NCBI GenBank assembly: GCA_947568835.1 | Contig: OX387603.1 | Coordinates: forward strand, 8,243,943 to 8,307,942 | Origin: Protonemura montana | Lineage: Eukaryota; Arthropoda; Insecta; Plecoptera; Nemouridae | DNA: 64,000 nt | Reading direction: 5' to 3' | Part shown: piece by piece, positions 50,666 to 61,783 of the stretch | Layout of the letters: each line of letters starts with the position of its first letter | How positions within the stretch are numbered: the first letter of the stretch is position 1 | The notes under the pieces: generated by a model | Told to the model about the DNA's origin: nothing | Database searches by the model: none | Seen by the model: the letters and a program-made list of their open reading frames with translations, nothing else | Made by a program: the position numbers and the translations under genes

Positions 50666-52941
50666 CTAAGAAAATCCCGTTTCAAGCAAGTTTTTGAGGA
50701 TCTCTGGCTGGAGAGTTGAGAAAGTAGCAAAACTAGCCCTTAGCAACAGCAAAGAAGATGGAATGCGTATCAGTATTCTTGGCAACAACTTCTTGTTGGT
50801 GAAACATTGAATAAACTCGTAGGTAAGCATGTCGTCCACCGTGCAGCCTTGCCGCCTCTTCTCGAGGTAGCCTTGGTCTATGAGGTGCTGGTGGTCTGCA
50901 TGGAAACCCTCCAGGGGCGCAGCCGACCGACGGAGAGCCTTCGATTGGAGGAATTTGCGAAACATAATTACTTCCCGGAGAGCGCAAGAAAATCTCAAAG
51001 AATAAATATGACACTCGGTATTCAGAAATTCAGTAAAAAAATTTGCAGCCTTGCTTTTGTATATTGATAATTGAATTACATGTTCATTTTGCCCTGTAAT
51101 TATTTTTAAACGTATTATTTAAATGGTTCATTATCCATGCGTCAGATATCTGTTTCAACATCCCACTAGTGATGGGAGTGAATACGTCATCATTTTGCCT
51201 GGAGCAAAGTTGATCTTTGAAACGCATTGAAACCTTCCGCCGACCCATTTTGGACGTATGGGTGGACTTGGGATGGAAGCAGCCGAAAAAAACGACGGAA
51301 ATGCATCTCCTCAGACCAATTGTTCTCGACTTTCACAAGAAAGCACACATATTATGGGACAGTTTTGTCTTGGGACAGTCACTTGTATTTTGGAGCTTTT
51401 TTTCGGTTATTTGGAGCCGTGTTTATGTCGGAAAAGCTGAGCAATTTTCTGATGAAAAAAAAACAGTAGGCTATAAAAACGACGTGATAGTTGTTCAATG
51501 AGACTTAGCTCAGACTATTTGTTATATTATGATGTCATCGTCCATGTCCGGCAGTGAACTATTCAAATAATTGAGAAAAAACGAGAAAATCTGCGGAAGC
51601 TTTCCATAATTATTATTGAGAGTAGGTAGTTTAGCGCAATTATAAATTCGGAATCTATCAAAATGAAGTAATAATATATGTTTAATTCATCTTATGCACC
51701 CAGGCATACGAAAAATAAACAACAGGCGCTGTCTTATTGTTTATAGTAATTTAATTACGCTTGTTAATTGTTACAGTTGTTCATTCAAAAATGTTAATTT
51801 TAAATAGTTTTTTTCAAAACGAATGGCTGAGGTTAGATTTATAACGTAAACACGAGTCCAAAAACCAAATAGAAACCTACCAGTAGATGTCGACACCGAC
51901 TTCCCCAGAGGGATTTAAAAAACACCGGGCCCTTCAGGGTGTTGATTTACCACCGCATGCGTTTCATAACCGCGATTATGCACCGCAAATCATGTTTGCC
52001 AAAGAGTATTTTTGGTGGTGTTAATAAAGGCATGTAAAGTAGGCCATTGCCCAAAGGGAGACATACTACGATGTTCTTTGCCTCACGTTCCCACCATAAT
52101 CATATCTTAGAGCCGCGGCTGGACGTTGACATTTAGATACCCCGGTGAGATGCTGCAAAAAAACTTGTCTGGATCGCATTCTACGCCAGGTAAACACTAC
52201 GCGAAGACGCGGTTATTACCTTTATCTGACTTTATCGATCTCCAACAATGGAAAGTTGATTTGGAAGGGATTCGCAAGTATTAAAACACGACCCCTGCAT
52301 GACTGTTTCACATTCTCTGACTTTACCAGTGAATATACAGCACAGTTCACCAACAACATCGAGTGAAGACGTTCACAAAAAATGCAAAACAAAAATACAT
52401 AAATAAAAGAATAGAAGCATATGTGATACTTTCCTCAAACCGCTAAGATCCCATATCGCCCATATCCAACCGAAACTTTCTCTGAAACGCATTCTGACTG
52501 AAACTATTCCAATACTACGATTTCATGGCTCCTGATTAAAAGTGGATCTCGCCATCATATCAGTTGGTTTGATTGTATAAAATACTAGACGTTCGTCGTA
52601 ACGTTCTGTGCTGATGTTACCAAGTTGTTGTTATTGCGTCAGAAGATGTTGTTTGCCCGAAGGGAGTCTTGAGCAGGCGCAGCGAAACCACTTTTCCATC
52701 TCTGAGCAGTCTTCCCAGATTCAAACGCTGGTCCACGCCCGTGGTCATGATGACACAATTTTGTGATGTAAATGAAAACCATGTACGAATTTTTTGAAAC
52801 ATTATGGAGAGATTTTTAATTCTCTGGTGTTTTGCCTTGGTTGTGGCACCATATGCCGATGACCAAACTTTTAAATACTTTATTATTATTATTGGTGAAT
52901 TTAAATAAAACACTTTATGACAAACAATATTTTACGCATGA

Positions 52942-53181
52942 CTAAATTTCCGTGATTACTTCTCGAAACCTCCCAGGGTTTGATTGATCCCAAGGCCAGC
53001 GGAATTGTGATACTAGAGTTTGAGTAATTTCTTCGAGATGTGCTAGTCCTTGATCTAATGGGAAGGGAAACATTCTCAATAGGCCTTTCGTAAAATAACT
53101 GGAGAAAAATGCCCAGAGTAAGCTGAAAATAAAATCACGCCACATTTTGATTAATAGCGATTCGTGAGACGAGAGCTGCAT
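52942..53181 (-). CDS. Exon-like frame with membrane helix (third TMEM231-like C-terminal exon?)
   Basis: The minus-strand frame reads ESLLIKMWRDFIFSLLWAFF then SSYFTKGLLRMFPFPLD and continues 40 residues to a stop. The W-R-[DE] start, the hydrophobic helix and the following basic/aromatic stretch resemble the frame at 42944-43333 (WREVRYGVLSALSKLLAIIS). It is possibly the C-terminal exon of another tandem copy. A donor-like GAA|GTAATC near the end leaves the exact end open. Confidence 0.25.
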   Translation of the reverse strand: MQLSSHESLLIKMWRDFIFSLLWAFFSSYFTKGLLRMFPFPLDQGLAHLEEITQTLVSQFRWPWDQSNPGRFREVITEI

Positions 53182-53551
53182 ACTTTATGCCAAATGTTCC
53201 AAAAACCAAATTAGTTTAAGAAAGCTACAGACAGAAAGGATGGGTTCATTGCCAACTGATGATCATTTCCCTCCGCGTGCCAAATGCAGCACTCATAATG
53301 CAAATCGATTCAGGTAATCTGCCGTATATCTCCGATCTTGAGCACATGTAGCGTGTCTCATGCCAGCTAGTCAGCTTTGCCAAACTGCCAATCGAAAATG
53401 AGACAATCGAAATCTTGACATTCACATTGGAGACCTTGGCGCAATCCGTGCGTAACGTTCGTCTTTTTGTCTAGGAAAACACCCAGGGCGACGATAGATG
53501 TCTTATGATTCATGCTGATTCACAGACTGATTGTAAATGTCTCCGTGTGTT

Positions 53552-54540
53552 TTGTTTTTTTTTTTTTTTTTTTATTTTTCAATTTCTTTACAGAAACACT
53601 CATTAGTTGGATTGCAACATAATTTGAGCATGAAAAAAGGTCCGAATGTGCATAAAATACATCGAGATGAAAAATTAAAACCTAATACATATGTACAGTC
53701 AATTTATACAGATAAAATCTACACAATAAATACATTTGCAATCCTTTGATGCTAGAAATTCGTCAAGAGTATAAAAACCATGATTTAAGAGGAATCTCTT
53801 CGTTTGTTCTTTAAAAACTGACCTTTTTTCAGTTAGCGTTTTTATGCAGTCCGGAAGATAATTGAAAATATGAACTCCTATGTTTTTTGGGCTTTGTTCT
53901 GCAATGTTGAGTCTAGTTTTATTTTTGCGAAAGTAGTTGGATCTTGTGTTAAAATTATGAATATCGGAATTTTTCTTGAAATCACTTATATTGTCTAATA
54001 CAAATAAAACCAGTTCTAATATATAAATACATGTCAAAGTTAAAAATTGAAGTTCTTTGAAAAGTGGTTTACAAGATTGTCTTTTTCTTAAATTTCCGAT
54101 TATTCTTAAAGCCCTTTTTTGCTTCTTAAAAACTCTTTCAGCCGATGGCGAACTACCCCATAGTATGATACCATATCTAATTTTAGCTTGGACCAGCGCG
54201 TGGAAAGCGATCTTGACGGTGATTTTGTTTACATGACTGGTCAGGTTGGATAAAACAAAGCAGGCCGAGCTAAGTGAGGAGCTAAGATTATTTGCATGGG
54301 TTTTCCATATGAGTCTGTGATCTATTGTGGTGCCCAAGAAGTTACAAGTATCTTTGGTATATATAGTATTGCCCTCACATATCACTTCCGTTTCGCTTGC
54401 GCTTCCTTTCCCCGTGAAAATAACAATATTGGTTTTATCGTGATTAAGTTTCAGTTGGTTTGGTTTGAACCATCTTTCTGCCTTGCTGATAGAGCTTTTT
54501 AGGTTTGCTAGCAGTTCATTTCTATTTTTACTTTCGACTA
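53552..54540 (-). mobile_element. 5'-truncated non-LTR retrotransposon (reverse transcriptase C-terminal part)
   Basis: The minus strand encodes about 280 residues of the end of a LINE-type reverse transcriptase: KAERWFKPNQLKLNHDKTNI, CNFLGTTIDHRLIWKTHANN, AKIRYGIILWGSSPSAERVF and KKQKRALRIIGNLRKR. These match the thumb region of Jockey/CR1-like elements. The catalytic YxDD lies upstream and is missing. The element ends at the plus-strand poly-T run 53555-53573, which is the poly(A) tail of the inserted strand. The frame is intact to the stop at 53699, so the insertion may be fairly recent. No target-site duplication was found. Confidence 0.85.
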
Positions 54541-54551
54541 TTAGGCTAGTA

Positions 54552-54597
54552 GGGGTAGAGTAGAGTAGTAGTAGTGGGGTAGGGGTCCCTACCCCTC
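54552..54597 (+). repeat. GGGGTAG-rich microsatellite with palindrome
   Basis: A GTAG/GGGGTAG-type simple repeat ends in the palindrome AGGGGTCCCTACCCCT-like sequence, directly next to the 5' truncation point of the retrotransposon. Confidence 0.5.
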
Positions 54598-54916
54598 ACT
54601 GAAATATCCAAAAAGAGACGCTCAGTTTGTAAGGACGACGTTTTAAATATCTGTACCTAGTCAGTTCTGAGAGAGGACGAAAAGGAGCTTTTCTGAAAGT
54701 CATAAAACTGTAAATACTCTTGTTCATCAAGTTAACGTGATGTACGACAATGCTGGAAATCTACTGTTTCTCTACGAAAGGTTTGCGCTATAGAACAAAG
54801 TTAAGCGGCGGTATAAATACGACAAAGTTTGTACTTAGTTCGAAGAGCATTAAACTAATCGTAAAGAAAATTATAGGTTCTTACAAAATAAACATAACTT
54901 ATCGATTTCGTTTTTA

Positions 54917-55136
54917 TTACGAATAATGATCGACAACATGTGATATCTGCTTATCTGTTATGCCAATGGATTTTGATACAAAATCGATTTGCTTGCGGAC
55001 TTCGAATTGCCATTTTCTATGGACGACCGTTGGTGGCGTGCCGCTCGGCGGTACCCACAGCTGCAACCACTCCCCAAAAACCGCGGCGACAAGAATGCCA
55101 TTCGGTTTGAACATCAGGGAAAGTGTCGATACAGAT
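54917..55136 (-). CDS. Exon-like frame (GEWLQLWVPPSG), TMEM231-like middle region?
   Basis: The frame opens after the recurrent acceptor GAGTTCAG|ATCTGT. The peptide SVSTLSLMFKPNG leads to VAAVFGEWLQLWVPPSGTPP and KWQFEVRKQIDFVSKSIGI. The GEWLQLWVPP block parallels the GD-L-x-L-Q...QPL block in the middle of TMEM231. It ends at a stop or at an unresolved donor. Tentative. Confidence 0.3.
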
Positions 55137-55144
55137 CTGAACTC
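55131..55144 (-). repeat. Recurrent acceptor-like motif, copy 3
   Basis: GAGTTCAGATCTGT on the minus strand, one base different from the copies at 47125 and 49913. It precedes the GEWLQLW frame. Confidence 0.5.
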
Positions 55145-55481
55145 TAGTGAACCTTATCGCGCCAAGTGAAATTCTAGATCGATATAACACATGCCATTAA
55201 CATACCACCGGTAAATACGGTTGAAGTAGTACCTACACTGAAAAAAAGGGATCTATGACAAATTGTTAAGAAGTATCTGTTACGATGATGGGAAGTTGAT
55301 GATCTTTCATGTTTCCGAGAAATTTTTGGTATCGTAACATAATGTACAAACCAACGTGTAATTATTGGCACTCCATTTGAAGCTTTAGGTAATAGACAAA
55401 TCTTCAAACATTTACACAGCTGAAAAAAAAATCTCGCAGACTGCTGATAAATTATCTGCACGCACACTATAAAGTGCATAC

Positions 55482-55784
55482 TTAAATAAGCTTTTAAGTA
55501 TTTTTCTCCCGAGCCCACACACAACATTTTTATATTTTCCTGCCGGATTTGTGAACATTTCCCAAGGAAAGCTAAGTGGAAGCCGAGGGCTAGACTGTCA
55601 GTAAGATTCCACCGGCAAGAAATGCTCAAGTCCAACACGTTTTCATTTTCACGATGTAGTATGTAGTTCACGATGTTCAGTATTGCTATTTCCCGGAACC
55701 AATCCAGGGGCAAATTCCCATGCTCTTGATTTATCCTCCTGGCAGCTGTTTGGTCATCCCTGTCCACACCAAACACACCGATCG
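55482..55784 (-). CDS. Exon-like frame (VDRDDQTAARRINQEHGN), TMEM231-like ectodomain?
   Basis: It runs from a strong acceptor (TTTCACTTTCAG) to a donor-like AA|GTATGC. It encodes IGVFGVDRDDQTAARRINQE, LPLDWFREIAILNIVNYILH and ENVLDLSISCRWNLTDSLAL followed by GFHLAFLGK. The pattern of an acidic Asn/Glu-rich turn, a hydrophobic strand, T[DE], then LG-x-x-L matches the ectodomain part of TMEM231 by eye. The open frame continues past the donor for 100 more codons of poorer quality. Confidence 0.3.
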
Positions 55785-56399
55785 CTGAAAGTGAAACGGA
55801 AAGAAGACGGTGAAAGCTTTGGAAGTGAACTCCAAGTGACAATGACAGCAACAAGCAATGGTACAAATTGAAATGGGGTTCTTCCGACAATGTCGGTCAA
55901 TTTGTTAACTTATATTAATGCAGTAAAGGTGTAGTACGCTCAATAAGCATTTCTTCGTTTGTTGGAACAAGCGGAGCTTAATTGCTTGGAAATTAAACTG
56001 TGAGATATTAAGAGGAGACATCAAATTATCTGCATACCTGAAAGTCACATTTTAGTTCTTGTTTTGGGCGTACAATACTTTCAAATGGAAAAACCTAATT
56101 AGCGAGACTGTTTCGTTTGAAGGTGGCGCCACCTTCATGCAGTAGTTAGAATTGCAATGTTTCACTTAAAGAAAAGAGATGGCAGCCCGTGTTATTTGCA
56201 CCAAGTTTGTGCACTGTGGGTTGCGTACAACAAGGCGTCGCCAAACTTACAACTGGAATTCATCTGGCAAAATTGTGTTATTGCTCATTGGTAATTTGAC
56301 CATAAAGACCAGAGTTGTAACTTTAAGAATTTACATTGTGCTCACTGGAGTTCAATGCTTTGATTTGATGAAATGCGCGTTACACCGTCTTGACAACAT

Positions 56400-56610
56400 T
56401 TGACATGCAAGGCCTTTGGAATTTGTGTATTACCCAAAACGAAGCATTTTTTCTGGTTATTTCAACCATCGCCTCATTGGGGCATAACATCATTACTTCA
56501 CATAAATCTCGGTGCATATATAAAAAATGTTTGCATCCGAGCACTTTGCTATCGATTTCGATGTCAATAACTAGCCAAATTGTCCGCATCCCCCTTAGAT
56601 GTGCTTAAGC
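56400..56610 (-). other. Open frame at the right edge of the TMEM231-like region
   Basis: A minus-strand frame RTIWLVIDIEIDSKVLGCKH leads to EITRKNASFWVIHKFQRPC. It has no secure family and is bounded by weak splice-like sites. It may be an early exon of the rightmost copy. Confidence 0.2.
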
Positions 56611-57726
56611 TCGGATAATAAGGATACGAAGGTATTCATTTGTCTATTTACCAACAGTGATCTCGTCTCTAATAAATATGCAATTGTTGCTGATTTCATC
56701 CGATTATTAGTAGTCATTTCCTCAGGAGCTTGTGAAAATAAATATCATCTTAATTTTGGAATCGAAAGTGAATAGGCAAAAATAAAAATCGTATTATCAA
56801 TGTGTTCAATTTTATAAAAAAACATTTATTAAAACCAGAGAATGCTGATCACGCTTTCAAGCGACTTATTTTATATCTTTTTTATATCTTTTTATACGGC
56901 TTGCAAGTTTGAAGCACATGCAATCAATCGACAGAAACTGTGAATACCAAAAATGTTCTCCATACATTGCTTTTCCGCAACCAAATTTCGTTCTTCTCTG
57001 AAGCCGTAAAAATACTCGCTGAATTTTAAATGGTTGGTTAGAATGTTAACCATAAGTCAGTTGATACTTGTTTTGGGCATATTGCTGCAAGACGAAGTGG
57101 TCAACGATAGACACAGCTAATGAACCTCATGTTTCCATTAACCAACTCATTGAAAAGCCAGCGACGCAACGTAACACTACAATATCGCTAATCTAGTGTA
57201 TTATATTTCCTATATTTGAATCAATTGGTCTTCCAATCTGAGCAAATTATTGGCAAGAAATGTTCTTCCACAACGAGGGAATCCGCTTAGATTCTCCGGA
57301 AGTGGTTTCGTGTGAGAGCTACGTGTCGGTCAAAGCAGGGCTGCTAGTTGTTGTTACTGAAAACGAAAAACATTTTTTAGATTCAATTTACAAAACAATT
57401 GTTCAACCCCACAGATTGAAGAGAGAAAATCAACCAAATGGGTCTTATTATGAGTCATGCTAACAGGTCTAATGAAATTCGAGAATGCACACATCCTGAC
57501 GATTCCTAGAGTTGTTCACACTGTGACAAAACTTAGGCAGTCGATGAAAGTAATTGGCCTTCAATGTCAAGATGAAGAATATTTTTTTAACTACTAGGCA
57601 GTCTTTTGTTTTTAATGTGCTGATTGAATCTGATTTGGAGAAACACAAGTGTACGTTTACAAATGTAAACCTATACAATTTATTTTATCATTGATTTAGG
57701 TGGTTCAGTGCATTTCAAACAAGTCT
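56611..57726. other. Intergenic region
   Basis: Nothing recognisable; AT-rich. It separates the TMEM231-like exons from the 3' end of the chitin-binding gene. Confidence 0.4.
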
Positions 57727-57874
57727 AGTGGGTGGGTGCTAGTCTAACGTGGGAGTCATGGAGACGTGGGGTACCCACCATGGTTGGAGCGGGGAGTGCG
57801 AGCGGCCGCGTGGAGTTAGTAGGGGATTCCACGTGTTGGCGCACGGTGCACTGGCCAAGGTCGAACTGCTGCTT
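57727..57874 (-). CDS. Possible last exon of the proline-rich chitin-binding gene
   Basis: An acceptor TTTTTCTTAG (57884-57875) is followed by GC-rich, coding-like sequence, and a minus-strand AATAAA lies near 57680. It could be joined from a donor-like GTACGT or GTAACA hidden in the final codons of the preceding exon. The two options give different short tails (one ends after about 19 codons at TAA, the other after about 45 at TAG). It may equally be 3' UTR. Confidence 0.3.
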
Positions 57875-58318
57875 CTAAGAAAAACAAGGGAAGATTAGAA
57901 TGTATTAAAATTTCCGGAAAAATGATAACTGCCAGTTATAACTGCTCATCTCCATGGTGCCAGCGAATCAGATACCTATGTTTGCATTTTAATCTCCATT
58001 TATCTTTTTATCGTCGTCGTTGGCGTATCTGACAGATAAATGATAGATAAATGATTGATGAATGACAACTCGAGCAGGAAAACATAAATCTTTAATAAAT
58101 GACACACTGATGGCATGTTTAACGCTGACCCTGCAAAATTATTTTGAAGACTGGACCACATAGCATCAGGGTCAAAGGCAAGGGTGCAAAATAAAATTCT
58201 TGTTCACCAATTTTTTTCTTGAAGGGTCTTTGAAATCCAAACTAATTCTCTTTTGCCTCTCTGGCTATTATAAATCTCAACCTGTCAAGCTCTTGTGAAA
58301 TCCGACAAGCGGCTTATG

Positions 58319-60926
58319 TTACGTACTGGCTGGCACTCTTTTCAGCTTGAAAAACTTCTTGGCTGGATCCGAGGTGTTGAGGTCCGCGGGTGTTTCCGTG
58401 AACTCCGGAACTTCCTCGCTTCCAGGCAGCTCCGTGATCGGCTCCTCTGGAGGTGGACGGTCACTCGGGGTTCCTCCGCAGTCGACTCGACCGGGATAGT
58501 CACAGATTCCCAGCTCCTGGTAGTCGTATATAGAGAGGGGTTTGTTAGAGTTAACTGCATGTGGTTTGCCTCTTCCCCGGGCCAATAAGATTGGCCATAG
58601 CCAAAATAAGTAGACCTTGGATCATACCTACACACGGGCTTAATATATCCACACAACCTAACAAAAAATAATGCAATTGTTGCATTGATGAAATTTATGT
58701 TTTTAAGCTACCATATTTTCTAGAAGCCCTTACCAACAAATGAGTGACAGTGTCTTTGCCTTGCAGTCACTTATTTTATAACTCTTTTGCAGGTAGTGCA
58801 AACTGGAAGGTCACTTCACGAAGAGTCCAGTCTTACCGTGTTGTAGTTGAGTCCTGTGGGGCACTCGAACTTGACCGGGTTCCCGGCCACGCACACGTAG
58901 AAGAGACCGCAGCTCTCGAGGCTTCGGTAGTGTCCATAGGGCGTTGGACACTCCCCTTCGCCGCCAACACCGCCGCCGCCGACACCGGGCTCTGAAACAT
59001 TTTGATCATGAACGTTGAAGGCTCACGTTGAAGGTTAATAAATAAGTAATTTCCTCAAAGCATTAACAACCATTCATAGCCCCCTCTCCTCTAGGACTCC
59101 CCCTTTCCTTTCTCTCTCTAGCGTAATTGTTGGTCCTCAAACCAGGTGCGTTTATGGTGAGTGTACTGCACTATGCAAAAACTTCGTACTTTATATTGTA
59201 AATTGACATGAGAGGCTACATCAACTCAAGAGCCTTATCGAGTATATTATGATATATTAAAATATAATAATATAAGATTTACAGGATGGCAAAAGGTACT
59301 CACTGGCACTCTCCCGGCTGCCGCAGTCCACATTATCGGGATAGTCGCAGAAGCCCGTTTCGCTGAAGACTAGTCCTCCAGGACACTGCTGCTCGACAGC
59401 GAACCCGTCCCAGCAGTTCACGAACTTGTTGCAGGCTGACGGGCTCGGAAACTGACCTCGCGGCCCCTTGCACGACTGCAACAGCAATGTCATGGCTGGA
59501 TCCGGCTCGGTCAGCTCTTGGCTGCCGTCATTTCCCCACGGTGCTTCAGTCCACGTGCCTGCGCCTACTTCCTCGGCAGTAGGGTCAACGGCTCCCGAGT
59601 CGGGGTTTTCCGGGACGTACTCTCCGCCGTTTTCTGGAGCTCCTCCGGTTGAGGGGATCTCCTCGGGGATAGGCTGTATCGGTTGGTTTCCAGGAACAGG
59701 CAGCGGTTCTTGCGGCTGTTCTGGCTCATATGGACCTTGCGGCTGTTCTGGCTCAAATGGACCTTGTGGCTGTTCTGGCTCAAATGTACCTTGCGGCTGT
59801 TCTGGCTCAAATGGACCTTGCGGCTGTTCTGGCTCAAAAGGACCTTGCGGCTGTTCTGGCTCAAAAGGACCCTGCGGCTGTTCTGGCTCAAATGGACCTT
59901 GCGGCTGTTCTGGCTCAAATGGACCTTGCGGCTGTTCTGGCTCAAATGGACCTTGAGGCTGTTCTGGCTCAAATGGACCTTGCGGCTGTTCTGGCTCAAA
60001 TGGACCTTGAGGCTGTTCTGGCTCAAATGGACCTTGAGGCTGTTCTGGCTCGTTTGGATCAACAGGCTCTGGCCCAACAGGGACTTCGGGGACTGGTTCT
60101 ACCGGGGCAGGCTGATCGACTGGAGGCCCGACGACCTGCTGCGGAGGATAACTGCCTTGCGGCGGTACCGGGACCTGGATCCAGATGTGTCCTGGAACGG
60201 CCGGCCCTGGGGGAGGACCTCCAGTTCCAGGCTGCACCTGCGTGCCAGGGGGAAACTGAACGGCGATCTGCCATTGCTGAATCTGCCGAAGCTGTGCCGG
60301 CGTCAGTCGCTTCTTGATGACCTGCCCCTGCTTCTGCTTGGTGCCTTGGACGCGCTTGGCTGGGGCGTATTGCTGCACTTGGCCGCCAGGGTATTGGTAC
60401 TGTGTGAATCCTGCCGGGAAGGCGTGGGTTTTGACTGCCACGGGACGCTGCGGTTTGTTGGGTGCGGACAGATAACTTTGCTTCTTGGTGGAACCCTGCA
60501 CCGGACGCTGGAAGGGTTTGGCCGGGGCTGTGTAGGGCCTCACTGCTGCGGGGTAGGGCCTTGCTGCAGAAGTGTACTGCTTTGCAGGAACCGCGTACGG
60601 CTTGGCCGCAGTGGAGTAAGACTTCACTGGAGTAGTGTAAGGTTTCGCAGGAGCTTGATAAGGTTTTACGGGAGCGCGATGGGTCTTTACTGGAGTGCCA
60701 TAATACGGCTGCGCTGGTACGGAATATGGCTTTGCTGGGGCACCAAAGGGTCTTGCTGGGACACTAAAGGGCTTAGCTGGGGCGCTGTAGGGCTTCACTT
60801 GCACCGAATAGGGCTTCGCTGCGGCAGGGTAGTGGTGTTGGCGGACGGCGGCTGGTTGGTGGGCGGGGGCTTGTCTTTGAATGGCAGGTACCACTGCATG
60901 CTGGGTCCAGGGCTGCTGGTAATATA
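58319..60926 (-). CDS. Secreted proline-rich protein with two chitin-binding domains (5' end not found)
   Basis: Three exons on the minus strand: 60926-59304, 58991-58837, 58516-58319, with phases 1 and 0 at the joins and a stop at 58319. The N-terminal part is a KPYxxPA-type repeat region, then a Gln/Pro-rich linker, thirteen copies of EPEQPQGPF, and an acidic linker. CBM14 domain 1 runs from CKGPRGQFPSPSACNKF to CDYPDNVDC and domain 2 from ECPTPYGHYRSLESC to GICDYPGRVDC, each with six cysteines; domain 2 is split by the last intron. It is probably an extracellular cuticle or peritrophic-matrix protein of the CPAP/obstructor kind. I cannot name an orthologue. The exon starting at 60926 needs a phase-1 partner carrying the signal peptide, to the right. 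Confidence 0.85.
59707..60057 (-). repeat. 27-bp coding tandem repeat, 13 copies
   Basis: Thirteen near-identical 27-bp units encode EPEQPQGPF, with single-residue variants GTF and GPY near one end. The units differ by only one or two, often synonymous, bases, so the array is young or homogenised. All six frames stay open through it. Confidence 0.92.
60500..60840 (-). repeat. Degenerate KPYxxPA protein repeat region
   Basis: About fourteen irregular units of the type AKPYSVP, VKPYSAP and ARPFGAP are encoded back to back. Tyr and Phe alternate at the aromatic site. Such Tyr/Pro-rich repeats are common in cuticle and cross-linked matrix proteins. Confidence 0.75.
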
Positions 60927-61644
60927 CTGAAACAAGGTACACACCTATCAGCAAGGTCTTTGTGAAAACAGCAGCATCAGGATTGTGGACGGATGATCGA
61001 TGTTCCAGCACCTATGCTTGAAAAGTAATAGTGTCAAGGTAGGGGTTAAGGATTTGGTTTAGCTTCTTTCATCCCACTTACTTTATTAAGTTGTAACCCT
61101 GCACTAAATTTGAAATACATATTGGAGTTGAGTAACTTATTAGTATCGCGAATTACGATTTCTGACATCTTTAAAATATGCCGCTCTGTTCTGCACTCGC
61201 TTACCCAGGTGTTAATCGTGTTTGGTCGGTGTCTTGCATAGAAATCATAGATACGATCGTTTGTTACTTCAGCTGTAATAAGGATTCAAAAAGCACTATC
61301 CTTATTTATGTTTGTTACAAATTGAACGAAAACCACTCTGGTTATGTTTGGCTTGAATGTTCTAATTTTATGATGCAAAGTTAGGTGTTTATATAATACG
61401 ATCTGCATTACCATAGACTTGAACAATACACTTTGATCTGCCAAAAATACCTGGGGGCAAATCGGATTTTCGATGTTGTTTCGATTCTCGTTTCGTCTAA
61501 ATCCTTTGATGCAGCGATCCCGTCCCCGAGTCCTCGCACAACCCTGTTCACCCAACTCCAGTTTATTTATAGGCTATCCGAAACATATAATCGCATGTAA
61601 TCGACCATAAATACCGAATATTATAAACGGCATTGCCAACCTAC

Positions 61645-61676
61645 GCAAGATGCACTAGTATGGCAAGCAAAGCCAT
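61645..61676 (-). CDS. Candidate signal-peptide start (MALLAILVHLA)
   Basis: ATG at 61676 opens a short hydrophobic peptide ending at a donor-like GC|GTAGGT. A TATA box lies about 100 bp upstream. It could begin the chitin-binding gene, but its phase (2) does not fit the exon at 60926 (needs 1), so at least one unseen small exon would be required. Confidence 0.2.
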
Positions 61677-61773
61677 AAATCAAAGATTAATTTATGTTCG
61701 CCATGAACGCAAACGATTTGCTTTTATTCCGAGTGTTTATATTTCCTTTTGAGTTTTTTCTACGGGCGCTCAC

Positions 61774-61783
61774 CTATTTATAG
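61774..61783 (-). promoter_or_regulatory. Candidate TATA box upstream of the chitin-binding gene
   Basis: CTATAAATAG on the minus strand, a near-ideal TATA box, with a TCA-type initiator about 30 nt downstream. It lies 0.85 kb upstream of the first identified exon. Confidence 0.35.

Noticed and set aside
42944..56610. CatSper auxiliary subunit as identity of the right-hand exon series
   Set aside because: Considered because of isolated extracellular-type strands and one C-terminal helix, but the order of blocks (NxTT, F-x-V-N, FW then a helix; GD/GE-L-x-L) fits TMEM231 better and no CatSper-specific motif is present.
59468..60930. Long plus-strand open frames (up to 415 codons) opposite the chitin-binding gene
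   Set aside because: They mirror the 27-bp repeat and the GC-rich coding strand. Their peptides are simple repeats, while the minus strand has conserved Cys-spaced domains.
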